In this document: in pieces, positions 36,112-44,583 of the stretch
Layout of the letters: every line of letters starts with the position of its first letter
Numbering within the stretch: the first letter of the stretch is position 1
Assembly: GCF_016864235.1 (NCBI RefSeq)
Contig: NZ_CP045732.1
Location: 2,728,001-2,792,000, forward strand
Source of the DNA: Legionella sp. MW5194
GTDB lineage: Bacteria > Pseudomonadota > Gammaproteobacteria > Legionellales > Legionellaceae
Length of the DNA: 64,000 nt
Direction: 5' to 3'
Program-made: the position numbers and the translations under genes
The notes under the pieces: model-generated
Databases searched by the model: none
The model's input: only the letters and a program-made list of their open reading frames with translations
What the model was told of the DNA's origin: nothing

Positions 36112-36762
36112 TTAACCCGACAGCGAAAGCGAACTTATCTCGTCAATATCACCGACAATGACATCCTCCGCAGCAGGCTCCGTCTGTGGCGCAGAGAGCA
36201 GACCTGTCCGCTTCGACTCTTTTATCACTAACTCAGCCTGATTCCGCCTGTCGATGTAAAACGCTGTAAAACTGAAATGCCGTGCTATTTGACACGCCTC
36301 GAGGTAATTTTTTTCATCATCGTCATAAAACTCAACCTCGATCGCTTCCGCCAGAGGAATTTTCTGCGTGGTTTCAAGGTACTGAAGCACCTGGCCAATC
36401 TGGACATTTTTACCGGTGACTTTAAGACGCGCCACTCGAGTATTAAAGTCATCGCCTTTCACGGTTGAAATGATGAGCGGCACCGGCATGGATGGAATGG
36501 TATAAACAGACAGAACATTGTCCTCGTAAGTGTCAATGCGCTCCCTTAACGTGAGTGGGGTATTGAGAATCACTTCGATGTAACGTTTGATGTAATCCGG
36601 GTCATTGTGATAGCTGGCAATCGCGGCAATGTGCGTTTTATCATGAATAAAAAGGCTGCTGATGCCCGCCTTAATGTTCGTCTCAGGCGCGTGCAAATGG
36701 GTTCTGTTGAACGTGTGTTGGCAAGTAATTGTCCAATCAAAATCAAAGATCCGTATTTTCAT
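36112..36762 (-). CDS. HAD-like protein with acidic tail, candidate effector
   Basis: The 216-residue protein shows a haloacid-dehalogenase layout: IFD7-F-D9-WT (motif I), hydrophobic strands ending AS50 or IIST100 (possible motif II), Lys117 (TGKNVQIGQVL, motif III) and EFYD147-D-D (motif IV). It should be a phosphatase or pseudo-phosphatase. The last 30 residues are acidic and end in Ser/Leu (EPAAEDVIVGDIDEISSLSL), as in E-block Dot/Icm substrates. The DxD start and FYDD block also occur in the 4232-6115 protein, so the two may be distant relatives. Own A+T-rich upstream region with a TATACT-like box. Effector role is inferred. Confidence 0.6.
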   Translation of the reverse strand: MKIRIFDFDWTITCQHTFNRTHLHAPETNIKAGISSLFIHDKTHIAAIASYHNDPDYIKRYIEVILNTPLTLRERIDTYEDNVLSVYTIPSMPVPLIISTVKGDDFNTRVARLKVTGKNVQIGQVLQYLETTQKIPLAEAIEVEFYDDDEKNYLEACQIARHFSFTAFYIDRRNQAELVIKESKRTGLLSAPQTEPAAEDVIVGDIDEISSLSLSG

Positions 36763-36880
36763 GGCAGAGAAGAAAAAGAAAGGATGTCAAAAGTATAAAA
36801 CAAACTTTTAAAAAAGAATGCCTTTTTTAGCTGTTTGTTCACGCCACTTCTCATTTTAGCTCATTTTTTTACCAATAAGC

Positions 36881-36886
36881 TATAAT
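36881..36886 (+). promoter_or_regulatory. Consensus -10 box of the small hypothetical gene
   Basis: TATAAT at 36881-36886, 30 bases before the ATG at 36916, inside an A+T-rich divergent promoter region (36763-36915). No good -35 is found. GGGAG lies seven bases before the ATG. Confidence 0.45.
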
Positions 36887-36915
36887 TTAGAGGGAGTGTT
36901 GATGGGAGTCTATCA

Positions 36916-37221
36916 ATGGCGAATATATCACGTAAGGAAATCATGGACTTATCTCACGAAAGCACGGTGGGTTTGATTTATTCCCGGAGTGATTTGCATC
37001 AATATTTAGTCGAACTGATCCATAATGACAAGACAGACTATATTCATGAGGGAATTGGCGTGGCAGTATTTCCTACCATGGAAGAGGCATTAAGAAGCGC
37101 GCAGCGGCGCGGAGCCAAGTGCTTTTTTCTATGCCTTGACAATACCTATGACGAATGCGGGCCCGAGCCTGCAACGCCTCATTACAATTACCTGCCCATA
37201 CGTCCCAGCCGAAATCATTAA
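36916..37221 (+). CDS. Small conserved hypothetical protein
   Basis: The 101-residue cytoplasmic protein has no signal peptide or membrane helix. Its pattern, a strand STVGLIYSRSDLHQYLVELI, then VFPTMEEALRSAQRRGA and a final LDNTYDECG, recalls the small DUF6482 proteins, but I hold that loosely. The start is supported by GGGAG and the nearby -10 box. It is separate from the flavin hydroxylase gene 76 bases downstream. Function unknown. Confidence 0.65.
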   Translation: MANISRKEIMDLSHESTVGLIYSRSDLHQYLVELIHNDKTDYIHEGIGVAVFPTMEEALRSAQRRGAKCFFLCLDNTYDECGPEPATPHYNYLPIRPSRNH

Positions 37222-37297
37222 CATTTTCCTGATATTCACACTAGAATGAAAGCATGCCGGCATGAGGCCGCCATTCATTGTAAGCTGGAGTGAATTG

Positions 37298-38899
37298 ATG
37301 GAAAGAACAACGGATGTGTTAGTGGTTGGTGCCGGGCCTGTGGGTTTATTTTGTGCCCACGAACTGCTTCGTCACGGCTTGAGCGTCAGGATTATTGATA
37401 AAAAGGACGGTTTAAGCGACAAATCCAAAGCCTTGGGCCTGCACATTCGCACCCTCGATGTCCTGGAGGATTGCGATCTCCTCAACGAGGTACTCAGTCA
37501 GGGGCAGCGTGTTGAAGGTGCTATTTTTAATTCAAAAGGCAAATCGCTTTTTGAAGTCAATTTCAACGGCATTGGATCCACTCGCAATTACCTGATTGAT
37601 TTACCCCAAAATCAAACCGAGGCCATTTTCTACCAGAGTCTGCTTAATCAGCAACAGCCTGTGGAATGGCAAACGGAACTGGTGTCCTTTTCCCAATCCA
37701 GCCAGGGCGTTAAGGCGGTGCTCACTCATCAAAACGGCAGCACGGAGGACGTTAGGGCGGATTGGCTGATGGCCTGTGACGGCTCCCACAGTACCCTCAG
37801 GCACCTGGTCAATGAACAGTTCGCCGGGGCGGCCTATGAACAAGTCTGGTGGCTGGCCGATGTCCACATTGACTGGGCAAAGCCTCAGAATAAAATGCTG
37901 ATTTATGCCAGCGACAGAGGGCCTTTAGCCTGTTTTCCCATGGGTGAAACCCGTTACCGCGTCGTCATGACTGCACCGCCTGATTTCAGCGGCGAGCTGA
38001 CACTGGATGACATTGCTGCCGAATTCAGGACACGAAGCCTTGAGACATTTAACCTGTCTAATCCTGTGTGGCTTAGTCAATTTACCATTCACCATCGTCA
38101 GATTCAAAATTACCGTCATGAGCGTGTCTTTTTTGCCGGAGATGCCGCGCACATTCACAGCCCCATGGGCGGTCAGGGATTAAATACCGGCATTCAGGAT
38201 GTATACAACCTGGTGTGGAAACTGGCCATGGTGCAGAAAGGGTTGGCTAACGAGGCATTACTGGATAGTTATCAGGCCGAGCGCCATCCCATCGGTGAGC
38301 AGGTATTGAAAAAAACGGACTTCATGACACGGATGATTCTTTTGCACAACCCGCTGTTAGTCAGTCTGCGTAATGCTTTTGCCCGTCTGATGGTTTCCTT
38401 TAAACCGGTGCGCAAAGCCTTGGCCAGGGATTTGGCCGAGTTAACCATCTCTTATGCCAAAAGCCCAATAGTCCGTGTGCAGGGTGCCACAGGGCGACTT
38501 AAAATCGGCGAATACCTGGGTGATTTCAGCCTGCTGAATCCAAGCCACGGCAGTCAACAAACCCTGTCACTTCTCACCCGCGGCACGCGGCATCATCTGT
38601 TGGTTTTTTGCGGACAAAAAACCGGTGACCTGCAGGCGTTTTCTGACTTGTTGCAGCGATTGGCTTTGCGTTTGCAATCCATTGCGGTAGTTCACGCCGT
38701 AATCGGCGACAGCATCACCCTACCGGGTTCCTTTGCTTCCGTTTACATTGATCCTGACTATTTACTGCACAAGCACTTTGGCCTTCACCAGGAAACCGCG
38801 GTGCTGGTGCGGCCGGACAAGTACATCGGTTTAATTCATTCGCCCGTTCATGAAGCCAATTTACTGGCAGCAATCAGGAGTATGGGGATGGTGTGTTGA
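37298..38899 (+). CDS. FAD-dependent aromatic hydroxylase (PheA/TfdB family)
   Basis: The 533-residue flavoprotein has the dinucleotide motif VVGAGPVGLFCAHELL at the N-terminus, the DG motif WLMACDGSHSTLRHLV and the GD motif VFFAGDAAHIHSPMGGQGLNTG, and a thioredoxin-like C-terminal domain (about 400-530), as in phenol 2-monooxygenase-like and polyketide-tailoring hydroxylases. It would hydroxylate an aromatic ring with NAD(P)H and O2. The start at 37298 has GGAG upstream; the frame from 37262 adds residues not in the family. It lies 2 kb before the isonitrile operon and might supply or modify an aromatic substrate, which is speculative. Confidence 0.88.
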   Translation: MERTTDVLVVGAGPVGLFCAHELLRHGLSVRIIDKKDGLSDKSKALGLHIRTLDVLEDCDLLNEVLSQGQRVEGAIFNSKGKSLFEVNFNGIGSTRNYLIDLPQNQTEAIFYQSLLNQQQPVEWQTELVSFSQSSQGVKAVLTHQNGSTEDVRADWLMACDGSHSTLRHLVNEQFAGAAYEQVWWLADVHIDWAKPQNKMLIYASDRGPLACFPMGETRYRVVMTAPPDFSGELTLDDIAAEFRTRSLETFNLSNPVWLSQFTIHHRQIQNYRHERVFFAGDAAHIHSPMGGQGLNTGIQDVYNLVWKLAMVQKGLANEALLDSYQAERHPIGEQVLKKTDFMTRMILLHNPLLVSLRNAFARLMVSFKPVRKALARDLAELTISYAKSPIVRVQGATGRLKIGEYLGDFSLLNPSHGSQQTLSLLTRGTRHHLLVFCGQKTGDLQAFSDLLQRLALRLQSIAVVHAVIGDSITLPGSFASVYIDPDYLLHKHFGLHQETAVLVRPDKYIGLIHSPVHEANLLAAIRSMGMVC

Positions 38900-38957
38900 A
38901 CAACAGTTGCAAATACCCTGCGGTCAATTATCATTAGGGCATGTACGCATTCAGATC

Positions 38958-39413
38958 ATGAGACCAACCATGCGCTTTTTTCTTTTTTGTACCGCCGCAG
39001 CCGTTGCCGCCGGCGTTCATGCCGACACCATTGACCATTACATGAACATTGCCAATAACATTCCGCAAATGGAGATGAAAGCTGATCCGCAAGCGCAAGC
39101 CTGGGCGCGCTCAGCCCGGAATGTGTTGACCATTACCAGCGAAACCGTGGCAGAAACCCTGATGCAGGCCAATGAACTGGCTAAAACCCAGGGACGCCCC
39201 CTCTTTTGCCTGCCCACTGGCGTTTCACTCAATGCCGTCACGCTCAATGGCATTATCATGCAAACTTACAATGAGATATCAAGCCAACAGAGCGACAAGG
39301 ACAAAATGACAGTTTCACAAGTCGCCTGGCTTGGCGTGGCTAAAGCGTACCCCTGCAAGGGGCAATCGAATCTGCCTCAGGCAATACAGCATGTGGGTGC
39401 CCTGGGTCAATAA
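38958..39413 (+). CDS. Exported Rap1a/Tai-type immunity-like protein
   Basis: The product of about 151 residues has an N-terminal signal peptide (MRFFLFCTAAAVAAGVHA, cut before Asp). The mature part resembles the Rap1a/Tai family: a CLPTGVS block, a central helix (TLNGIIMQTYNE) and a C-terminal YPCK, with two Cys that may form a disulfide. Tai and Rap proteins neutralise type VI amidase effectors in the periplasm. No type VI or amidase gene is in the window, so this is an orphan immunity-like gene. The start may be 38958 or 38970. Confidence 0.68.
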   Translation: MRPTMRFFLFCTAAAVAAGVHADTIDHYMNIANNIPQMEMKADPQAQAWARSARNVLTITSETVAETLMQANELAKTQGRPLFCLPTGVSLNAVTLNGIIMQTYNEISSQQSDKDKMTVSQVAWLGVAKAYPCKGQSNLPQAIQHVGALGQ

Positions 39414-39418
39414 CCAGC

Positions 39419-39448
39419 AAGGCCGGCTAAACTAAGCCGGCCTTTTAC
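39419..39448. terminator. Strong bidirectional terminator hairpin
   Basis: AAGGCCGGCT (39419-39428), a 6-base loop and AGCCGGCCTT (39435-39444) make a perfect 10-bp stem, followed by TTTT on the plus strand. It sits between the converging Rap1a/Tai-like and carboxymuconolactone decarboxylase-like genes. Confidence 0.8.
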
Positions 39449-39796
39449 CTATTGACTGAACTCTTCAAAGGCTTCCAGCGCTTCGGCGGCATACATCAAG
39501 GAAGGTCCGCCACCCATGTACACAGCCATTCCCAGTGTTTCAATCAATTCGTCACGCGAAGTTCCCAGTTTAACCAGGGCCTGGGAGTGAAAACCAATGC
39601 AACCTGGGCAATGATTGGCAACGGCCAAGGCCATGGCAATGAGCTCTTTGGTTTTTTTATTGAGCGCGCCGTCTTTGGTGGCAGCCTGCGACAACGCTGA
39701 AAAACCCGCCATCACATCCGGCATTTCTTTGCGTAATTTTGCTAATTGGGTACTGATCCCTTTGGTAATGTCACCAAATTTCTGGGTCATTGGCAT
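39449..39796 (-). CDS. Carboxymuconolactone decarboxylase family protein (AhpD-like)
   Basis: The 115-residue protein is a small alpha-helical CMD-family member with the CxxC-His motif HCPGCIGFH, as in alkylhydroperoxidase AhpD-like proteins, and the closing helix MYAAEALEAF. Such proteins usually reduce peroxides or act as redox partners through the two Cys. Length is normal. An AGGAGA ribosome binding site is visible upstream of the ATG at 39796. Monocistronic, ending at the shared terminator. Confidence 0.9.
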   Translation of the reverse strand: MPMTQKFGDITKGISTQLAKLRKEMPDVMAGFSALSQAATKDGALNKKTKELIAMALAVANHCPGCIGFHSQALVKLGTSRDELIETLGMAVYMGGGPSLMYAAEALEAFEEFSQ

Positions 39797-39880
39797 TCTC
39801 CTGTGTTGGCCTAAAGCATTTCATTAACAGCCGTTTATATCATGCGGCCCCCAGCGCCTACAAGTTTGTTTATTTATGAA

Positions 39881-40777
39881 TCAAACAGGGCATCGCATGC
39901 CTTGCTGCAGGGTTTGCAAATCGGCCCATAAGCGTTCGACAATGGGGGTATGAGCCGGCTTTTGCAGACGAATGGCCCCCATGGTTAACAGCCGCTCATC
40001 AAAATGCGGCCCGCCAAGCCGCTGTAATCGTCCATCCGCCAGTTCAGGAGCCACCTGGTGTAGGGGCAAACGCCCCCAACCCAGGCCGGCCGTAATAATG
40101 TCTTTTTTGGAATGGACATCGCTGACTGTCCAGCGCCGCCCGTGTTCAAGAACACCAAAAGTAAAATCCGACTGCGATGAATCGCGCAAAATGACCTGCA
40201 TGCAACCGGATAAGTCATCCAGGTCATGGAGCTTGTCGGCATGCTGCTCGATAAACAGCGGCGACGCAACCGCCACCATGGGTTCCGAACGCAGGACAAT
40301 CATCTCCACTGCCCGATCGGAAATCAGGTTTTCACTGATCACCAAATCCGCCTGATGCCGTACCAAGCGTTCACAGGCACCGCCTAGGGATTCCGATAAA
40401 AAATGGAATTGAGTCAAGGGGTAAGTACTTATCCAGTGCCGCAATAACGCTTTTAATGCGCTTAACGGGTAAAACACATCGATGGCAATGGTAATGTCGC
40501 TTTCCATCCCCGCCCCCAATTGCTGGGAAAACTGGTTTAAATGCCGCCAATGACCGACCAGCGACCTGGCCCGTTTATAGAATTTATCACCCTGCGGTGT
40601 GAGCTCAGGACGATAATGGCTGCGATCAAACAGACAAAGGTTTAAGCGGTCTTCCAGTTTTTTCACCGCCAGAGTAATGGCTGGCTGTGTTTTAAACAAG
40701 GCCTTGGCTGCCGCATTGAAGCCACCCGCTTCAACCACGGTGACAAAGGTATGCAACGCATCGAAATCAATTTCCAT
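39881..40777 (-). CDS. LysR-type regulator divergent from the pvcA operon
   Basis: The 298-residue protein has an N-terminal winged helix-turn-helix (DALHTFVTVVEAGGFNAAAKAL, QPAITLAVKKLEDRL) and a C-terminal periplasmic-binding-like effector domain (about 90-290). It is divergent from pvcA with only 95 bases between, the usual place of a LysR regulator and its target. A palindrome at 40803-40821 in that gap is its likely site. It is probably a local activator responding to a pathway intermediate or aromatic amino acid, comparable in place to the regulators of Pseudomonas pvc genes. Confidence 0.9.
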   Translation of the reverse strand: MEIDFDALHTFVTVVEAGGFNAAAKALFKTQPAITLAVKKLEDRLNLCLFDRSHYRPELTPQGDKFYKRARSLVGHWRHLNQFSQQLGAGMESDITIAIDVFYPLSALKALLRHWISTYPLTQFHFLSESLGGACERLVRHQADLVISENLISDRAVEMIVLRSEPMVAVASPLFIEQHADKLHDLDDLSGCMQVILRDSSQSDFTFGVLEHGRRWTVSDVHSKKDIITAGLGWGRLPLHQVAPELADGRLQRLGGPHFDERLLTMGAIRLQKPAHTPIVERLWADLQTLQQGMRCPV

Positions 40778-40802
40778 TAATTTTTTTAATTAAATAGATA
40801 AA

Positions 40803-40821
40803 AACTTAATATTATCAAGTT
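40803..40821. promoter_or_regulatory. Candidate LysR-type regulator binding site
   Basis: AACTT (40803-40807) and AAGTT (40817-40821) form a dyad with a 9-base A+T-rich centre (AATATTATC), in the 95-base gap between the regulator and pvcA. LysR-type regulators bind such interrupted dyads (T-N11-A). It sits about 52 bases before the pvcA start, a good place for activation. Confidence 0.5.
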
Positions 40822-40872
40822 ATAGATTTTTCTTCTAACCTGCAATCGAACCCAATCACAGCAGGACCTACG

Positions 40873-41805
40873 ATGAATACTATGAATGATGACGAGGTGG
40901 TTAATGAGTTAACCTTCCTCCTGATGCGCCATCTCCGTTCCAGCGAGGAAAAGCACAGTGCCTGTCGCAAAGCGCTCTGCCGTCGTTGCCAGTATTATCC
41001 CAGGCAATACCTGGCCGTCGCGGTGCAAAGGCAATGGCCACTGGTGATGATTCTTCCGGCTTTTCCTGCCAAATCAGCCAATCGCCAAAAAACCCTGTCT
41101 CCTTATCCCGATCGGGGCGAGATCATGGGGTTAAGCCACTTAAATGCCCTTTGCGCCGCCATGCAGCAAATCTACCGCCAGGGCGTCAGCCTCATTATCT
41201 GCTCTGATGGCCGGGTGTTTAACGATCTGGTGTTGGTGAGCGATGAGGACGTGGACATTTATCAACACGGTGTTAAGCAAATCATCAAGGATTATCAGCT
41301 GACTCATCTTTCCACCTTTTCGCTGGATGATGTCTATCATTTAAACGCTTACGACCACATGCGCGAGCAGTTGATGACTGAGTACGCAGAACCTCTTCCA
41401 GAGCTTCTGGCACGCCTGCAGCAGGATGATGCCTTGCTATACCAGTTTAACGGCATTCATCGTTTCATCATTGAAGACCAACTGGCACTGCACCCCACTT
41501 TGTCAAAAAATCAGATCAGGAAGCAGGCGAAACCGGTGGCTTACGAAGTGATACGCCGCTCCAACGCCTGGTCGCGATTGCTGGCTGAGTATTTTCCACA
41601 AAGCCTGCGTTTGTCCATTCATCCCCAGCCCTGCGGTGCGGATAAATTGGGCATTCAGTTCCTGCCCGCTAACAACCAATGGGCCACTCCCTGGCATAAC
41701 GTCCTGTTAAAAAAGCCGGAAGGGTGGCAACTGGTTAAACGGCAGGAGGCGGAACGCCTGGGTGCCCGTTTAAATCATGATCATTATGTTCTGGAGGCTT
41801 GCTAA
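40873..41805 (+). CDS. pvcA: Isonitrile (isocyanide) synthase, PvcA/DIT1 family
   Basis: The 310-residue protein fits PvcA/IsnA: an N-terminal conserved CRRCQYYPRQYLAVA region, MVLPAFPAKSANRQKTL-like LPAFPAKSANRQKTLSP, LSHLNALC, ICSDGRVFNDLV, and HPQPCGADKLGI near the end. The family turns the amino group of L-tyrosine or L-tryptophan into an isonitrile, using ribulose-5-phosphate. AGGA lies eight bases before the ATG. First gene of a coupled operon with pvcB and a cytochrome P450; homologues have been reported in L. pneumophila. Confidence 0.93.
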   Translation: MNTMNDDEVVNELTFLLMRHLRSSEEKHSACRKALCRRCQYYPRQYLAVAVQRQWPLVMILPAFPAKSANRQKTLSPYPDRGEIMGLSHLNALCAAMQQIYRQGVSLIICSDGRVFNDLVLVSDEDVDIYQHGVKQIIKDYQLTHLSTFSLDDVYHLNAYDHMREQLMTEYAEPLPELLARLQQDDALLYQFNGIHRFIIEDQLALHPTLSKNQIRKQAKPVAYEVIRRSNAWSRLLAEYFPQSLRLSIHPQPCGADKLGIQFLPANNQWATPWHNVLLKKPEGWQLVKRQEAERLGARLNHDHYVLEAC

Positions 41806-42575
41806 TGTTAACCCTATCCGATTCGTTTACCCCGCACCTCATCACGGCAGAGCAGGATGATCTCGCCGCGATACCGCTTAAAGGTATTCTGAGAAAAGTG
41901 ACAGAACATCAGCTCGTCCTGTTGCGCGGCTTTAAACCACTGGACAAGGACAGGCTGGTCAATTATTTGCAGAGTCAGGCCTCGCTTCTGCAATGGGATT
42001 CTGGTCCGGTGATGGAAATGCAGGTGGACAAACGCAAACCCAATTACCTGTTTACCGAAGGCGATGTGCCTCTGCATTGGGATGGGGCATTTCATCAGGA
42101 ACCGCGCTTTCTTTTTTTTCACTGCTTAAAAGCGCCTCTGCCACAATGCGGCGGCGAAACCCTTTTTGTAAATACCCAACGGGTCTGGGACACGGCCAAT
42201 GCCGAGCAACAGGCGGCATGGAGTGACTATGCCTTCTCGTTTAAAACCGAGAAACGCGTTCATTATGGCGGAGCCATTATCCGGCGCATGGTTTCTCACC
42301 ATCCGGAAACCGGTAAAACGATTCTTCGCTTTGCTGAACCCGTGGGCGAGGATTATTTAAACCCCGTCGACGTGCAGGTACTTGGCAAAGAAAAGCCCGA
42401 CTCCGATGCCATTCTCGCCTCGCTCAGTCAGATCATGCGGGCCCCTTTGCATCGCCATGAGCACCGCTGGCAAGAAGGGGATTACCTCATTGCTGACAAT
42501 TTTGCCCTGTTGCATGGCCGCAATGCCTTTAGTCAACACAGTCCCCGTCATTTAAGAAGGATACAGATTCTATGA
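41805..42575 (+). CDS. pvcB: Fe(II)/2-oxoglutarate oxygenase of isonitrile biosynthesis (PvcB)
   Basis: The 256-residue TauD-like dioxygenase has the iron ligands in PLHWDGAFH (HxD) and a distal His in LLHGRNAFSQ, with the 2-oxoglutarate Arg in HLRRIQIL at the C-terminus. PvcB/IsnB enzymes act on the isonitrile product of PvcA, by desaturation and decarboxylation or by ring closure. The ATG at 41805 overlaps the pvcA stop (TAATG) and has GGAGG upstream; the frame can start earlier at a TTG but less well. It overlaps the P450 gene by ATGA. Confidence 0.92.
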   Translation: MLTLSDSFTPHLITAEQDDLAAIPLKGILRKVTEHQLVLLRGFKPLDKDRLVNYLQSQASLLQWDSGPVMEMQVDKRKPNYLFTEGDVPLHWDGAFHQEPRFLFFHCLKAPLPQCGGETLFVNTQRVWDTANAEQQAAWSDYAFSFKTEKRVHYGGAIIRRMVSHHPETGKTILRFAEPVGEDYLNPVDVQVLGKEKPDSDAILASLSQIMRAPLHRHEHRWQEGDYLIADNFALLHGRNAFSQHSPRHLRRIQIL

Positions 42576-43786
42576 AACCTTATACCCTGATGCAGTTAAA
42601 ACAGAGCACCACCCCGGGTGAATTCAGTCGCCATTTACGCGAAATGGGCGAACTCTTCTGGTGGGAGCCAGGCCAGTTTTTTGTGATTACCTCGTATGCG
42701 TTAGCCAAAGCGGTGCTGACCAGTGAAGATTACACCTGCGATCGTACTCCCTTTTTTATTTCGCGCATGCCGGACATGAATTTAACCTTAATCAGCGATT
42801 TTTTTAAGGTCGTAAGCCGCATGATGGTCATGAGCGATGCCCCGGAGCACACCGACAGGCGACGCATTTGTTACCATGGCTTTGGCCAGCAGACCCTCAA
42901 TCAATTAACCCCCCTGATTGATGCCACCATCGAGCGTTGCCTGCTGGCGTTCAAGCCGGGTAAATCCTTTGACTTTGTGCATCAATTGGCGCAAACCCTC
43001 CCCTCGACCACCCTGGCTGAATTGTTTGCCATTCCTGAGCGTGAGCGGCTTGATTTTTATGAGTGGTCCAACAACATGACGCAGTTTTTTGGCGGCTCCA
43101 CCACGTATCAGGATGCCGACGGCATCCGGGTCAACCACAGTGCCAAACGATTGTATGACTATTTCGCCAATCTCATTGAGGCACGCCGCCGTCAGCCCGG
43201 ACAGGATTTTTTAAGCACCCTGCTGCTTCATCAGGCGCACTTTGGCCTCACGGATGACGAGATCATTTCCCAAGCCATCATGATGCTGGTCGCAGGCCAG
43301 GTTACAACCACGGATCAGCTCTGCAATAATGTGTACACCTTACTGACTGAACCGGGGCTGTGGAACAGGGTTCAGCAGGATAGTCACCGTCTTGATGCTT
43401 ACCTTGAGGAATGCAACCGTCTTGATCCGGCCGTCACCTTCATTTTCCGGGTCACCCGAAATAATACAACATTGGGAGGGCAGTTGATTGAGCAAGGCAA
43501 GGTGATTTTCATTGCAACCCATGCCATTAATCGTGATCCGGTTTATTTTAGCAGCCCCGAGCAGGTGGTTGTGGACGGCAGAACAGTGCCTCATTACAGT
43601 TACGGTTATGGCAGCCATTTCTGCCTGGGTGCTAAATTAGCCAGACTGGAAATGCACCGCCTGATTGCGGTGCTGCTTAAGCGCTACCCCAAATTACAGC
43701 TAGATCCTGCGCATACACCGCAGCGAAAGCATCACAGTCTATCCTTTTCGGGATTTGAGCATCTTTTTCTCAGCACCGGCGATTAA
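42572..43786 (+). CDS. Cytochrome P450 of the isonitrile operon
   Basis: The 404-residue soluble P450 has the I-helix AGQVTTTDQ, the ExxR motif ECNR, and the haem loop GYGSHFCLGAKLARLE with Cys351 as ligand. It would hydroxylate, couple or otherwise oxidise the isonitrile made by PvcA/PvcB. It starts at the ATGA overlap with pvcB, so the three genes form one unit. Its 3' end overlaps the converging dienelactone hydrolase gene by 17 bases. Reductase partners are not in the window. Confidence 0.94.
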   Translation: MKPYTLMQLKQSTTPGEFSRHLREMGELFWWEPGQFFVITSYALAKAVLTSEDYTCDRTPFFISRMPDMNLTLISDFFKVVSRMMVMSDAPEHTDRRRICYHGFGQQTLNQLTPLIDATIERCLLAFKPGKSFDFVHQLAQTLPSTTLAELFAIPERERLDFYEWSNNMTQFFGGSTTYQDADGIRVNHSAKRLYDYFANLIEARRRQPGQDFLSTLLLHQAHFGLTDDEIISQAIMMLVAGQVTTTDQLCNNVYTLLTEPGLWNRVQQDSHRLDAYLEECNRLDPAVTFIFRVTRNNTTLGGQLIEQGKVIFIATHAINRDPVYFSSPEQVVVDGRTVPHYSYGYGSHFCLGAKLARLEMHRLIAVLLKRYPKLQLDPAHTPQRKHHSLSFSGFEHLFLSTGD

Positions 43787-44495
43787 GCAAAATTTCCCTG
43801 AGGAAATTTTCCATGGCCTGAAGGGCGCGGCGTTCGGCAACCGGATTGTAGATGGTGCCAAGCTGCGTATCATGGGCCAGGGGGTTGGCAAAGGCATGTT
43901 GAGTATGACCATACAGGTGCACCTGCCAATCAACTTTGGCATCGGTCATTTCCTGACAAAACTCGTTAACCTGTTCAGGACGAACCATGGGATCATCATA
44001 CCCGTGCAGCACCAGAATTTTGGCACTGATGGACTGGGCGTGCAGCTCTTTCGGCTTGTTGAGCAACCCATGAAAACTCACCACGCCGTTTAAGGGCACC
44101 CCGCTTCGTGCCAAATCAAGCACACACAGGCCGCCAAAGCAAAAGCCGATGGCTGCCACGCGGCTGTTATCCACTTCCGGCATGGCAATCACTGCGTCAA
44201 ACGCGGCATTGATGCGATCACGCAATAACAGCCGGTCATTGGCGAGAGGCTGCATAAGGCCCATTTTCTCATCGGTGGTTTCACCCAGGCGTCCCTGACC
44301 ATACATGTCCAGGGCAAAACCCAAGTAACCCATGCCAGCCAGCATTTCCGCTTTTTTGCAGGCGAAATCGTTACGTCCGCTCCAATCATGGGCCACAAGC
44401 ACGGCAGGCCGCGGCCGATCATGTGAGTCGTCATAGGCTAAAAAGCCGTGCAGTTCCTGTTCGCCGTGATGATAAATGTAATTTGATGTGTGCAT
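43770..44495 (-). CDS. Dienelactone hydrolase family protein (second paralogue)
   Basis: The 241-residue alpha/beta hydrolase has the GFCFGG Cys nucleophile motif, LHGYDDPMVRPEQ with the acid and TQHAFANP with His, like the 28830-29546 protein. The two are clearly paralogues (same start style YHGEQELHGFLAYDD versus QHEETLCQGYFAYDD). It converges on and overlaps the P450 gene by 17 bases. AAAGGAAAG precedes the ATG. Substrate unknown. Confidence 0.88.
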   Translation of the reverse strand: MHTSNYIYHHGEQELHGFLAYDDSHDRPRPAVLVAHDWSGRNDFACKKAEMLAGMGYLGFALDMYGQGRLGETTDEKMGLMQPLANDRLLLRDRINAAFDAVIAMPEVDNSRVAAIGFCFGGLCVLDLARSGVPLNGVVSFHGLLNKPKELHAQSISAKILVLHGYDDPMVRPEQVNEFCQEMTDAKVDWQVHLYGHTQHAFANPLAHDTQLGTIYNPVAERRALQAMENFLREILLNRRC

Positions 44496-44583
44496 GAGCT
44501 TTCCTTTTTTTCCTGGCTAATCAGTACGGGGCGATTGCGCAAATATCCAACAAAAATACCATTAAATCAACCCGTTGTGTGGG

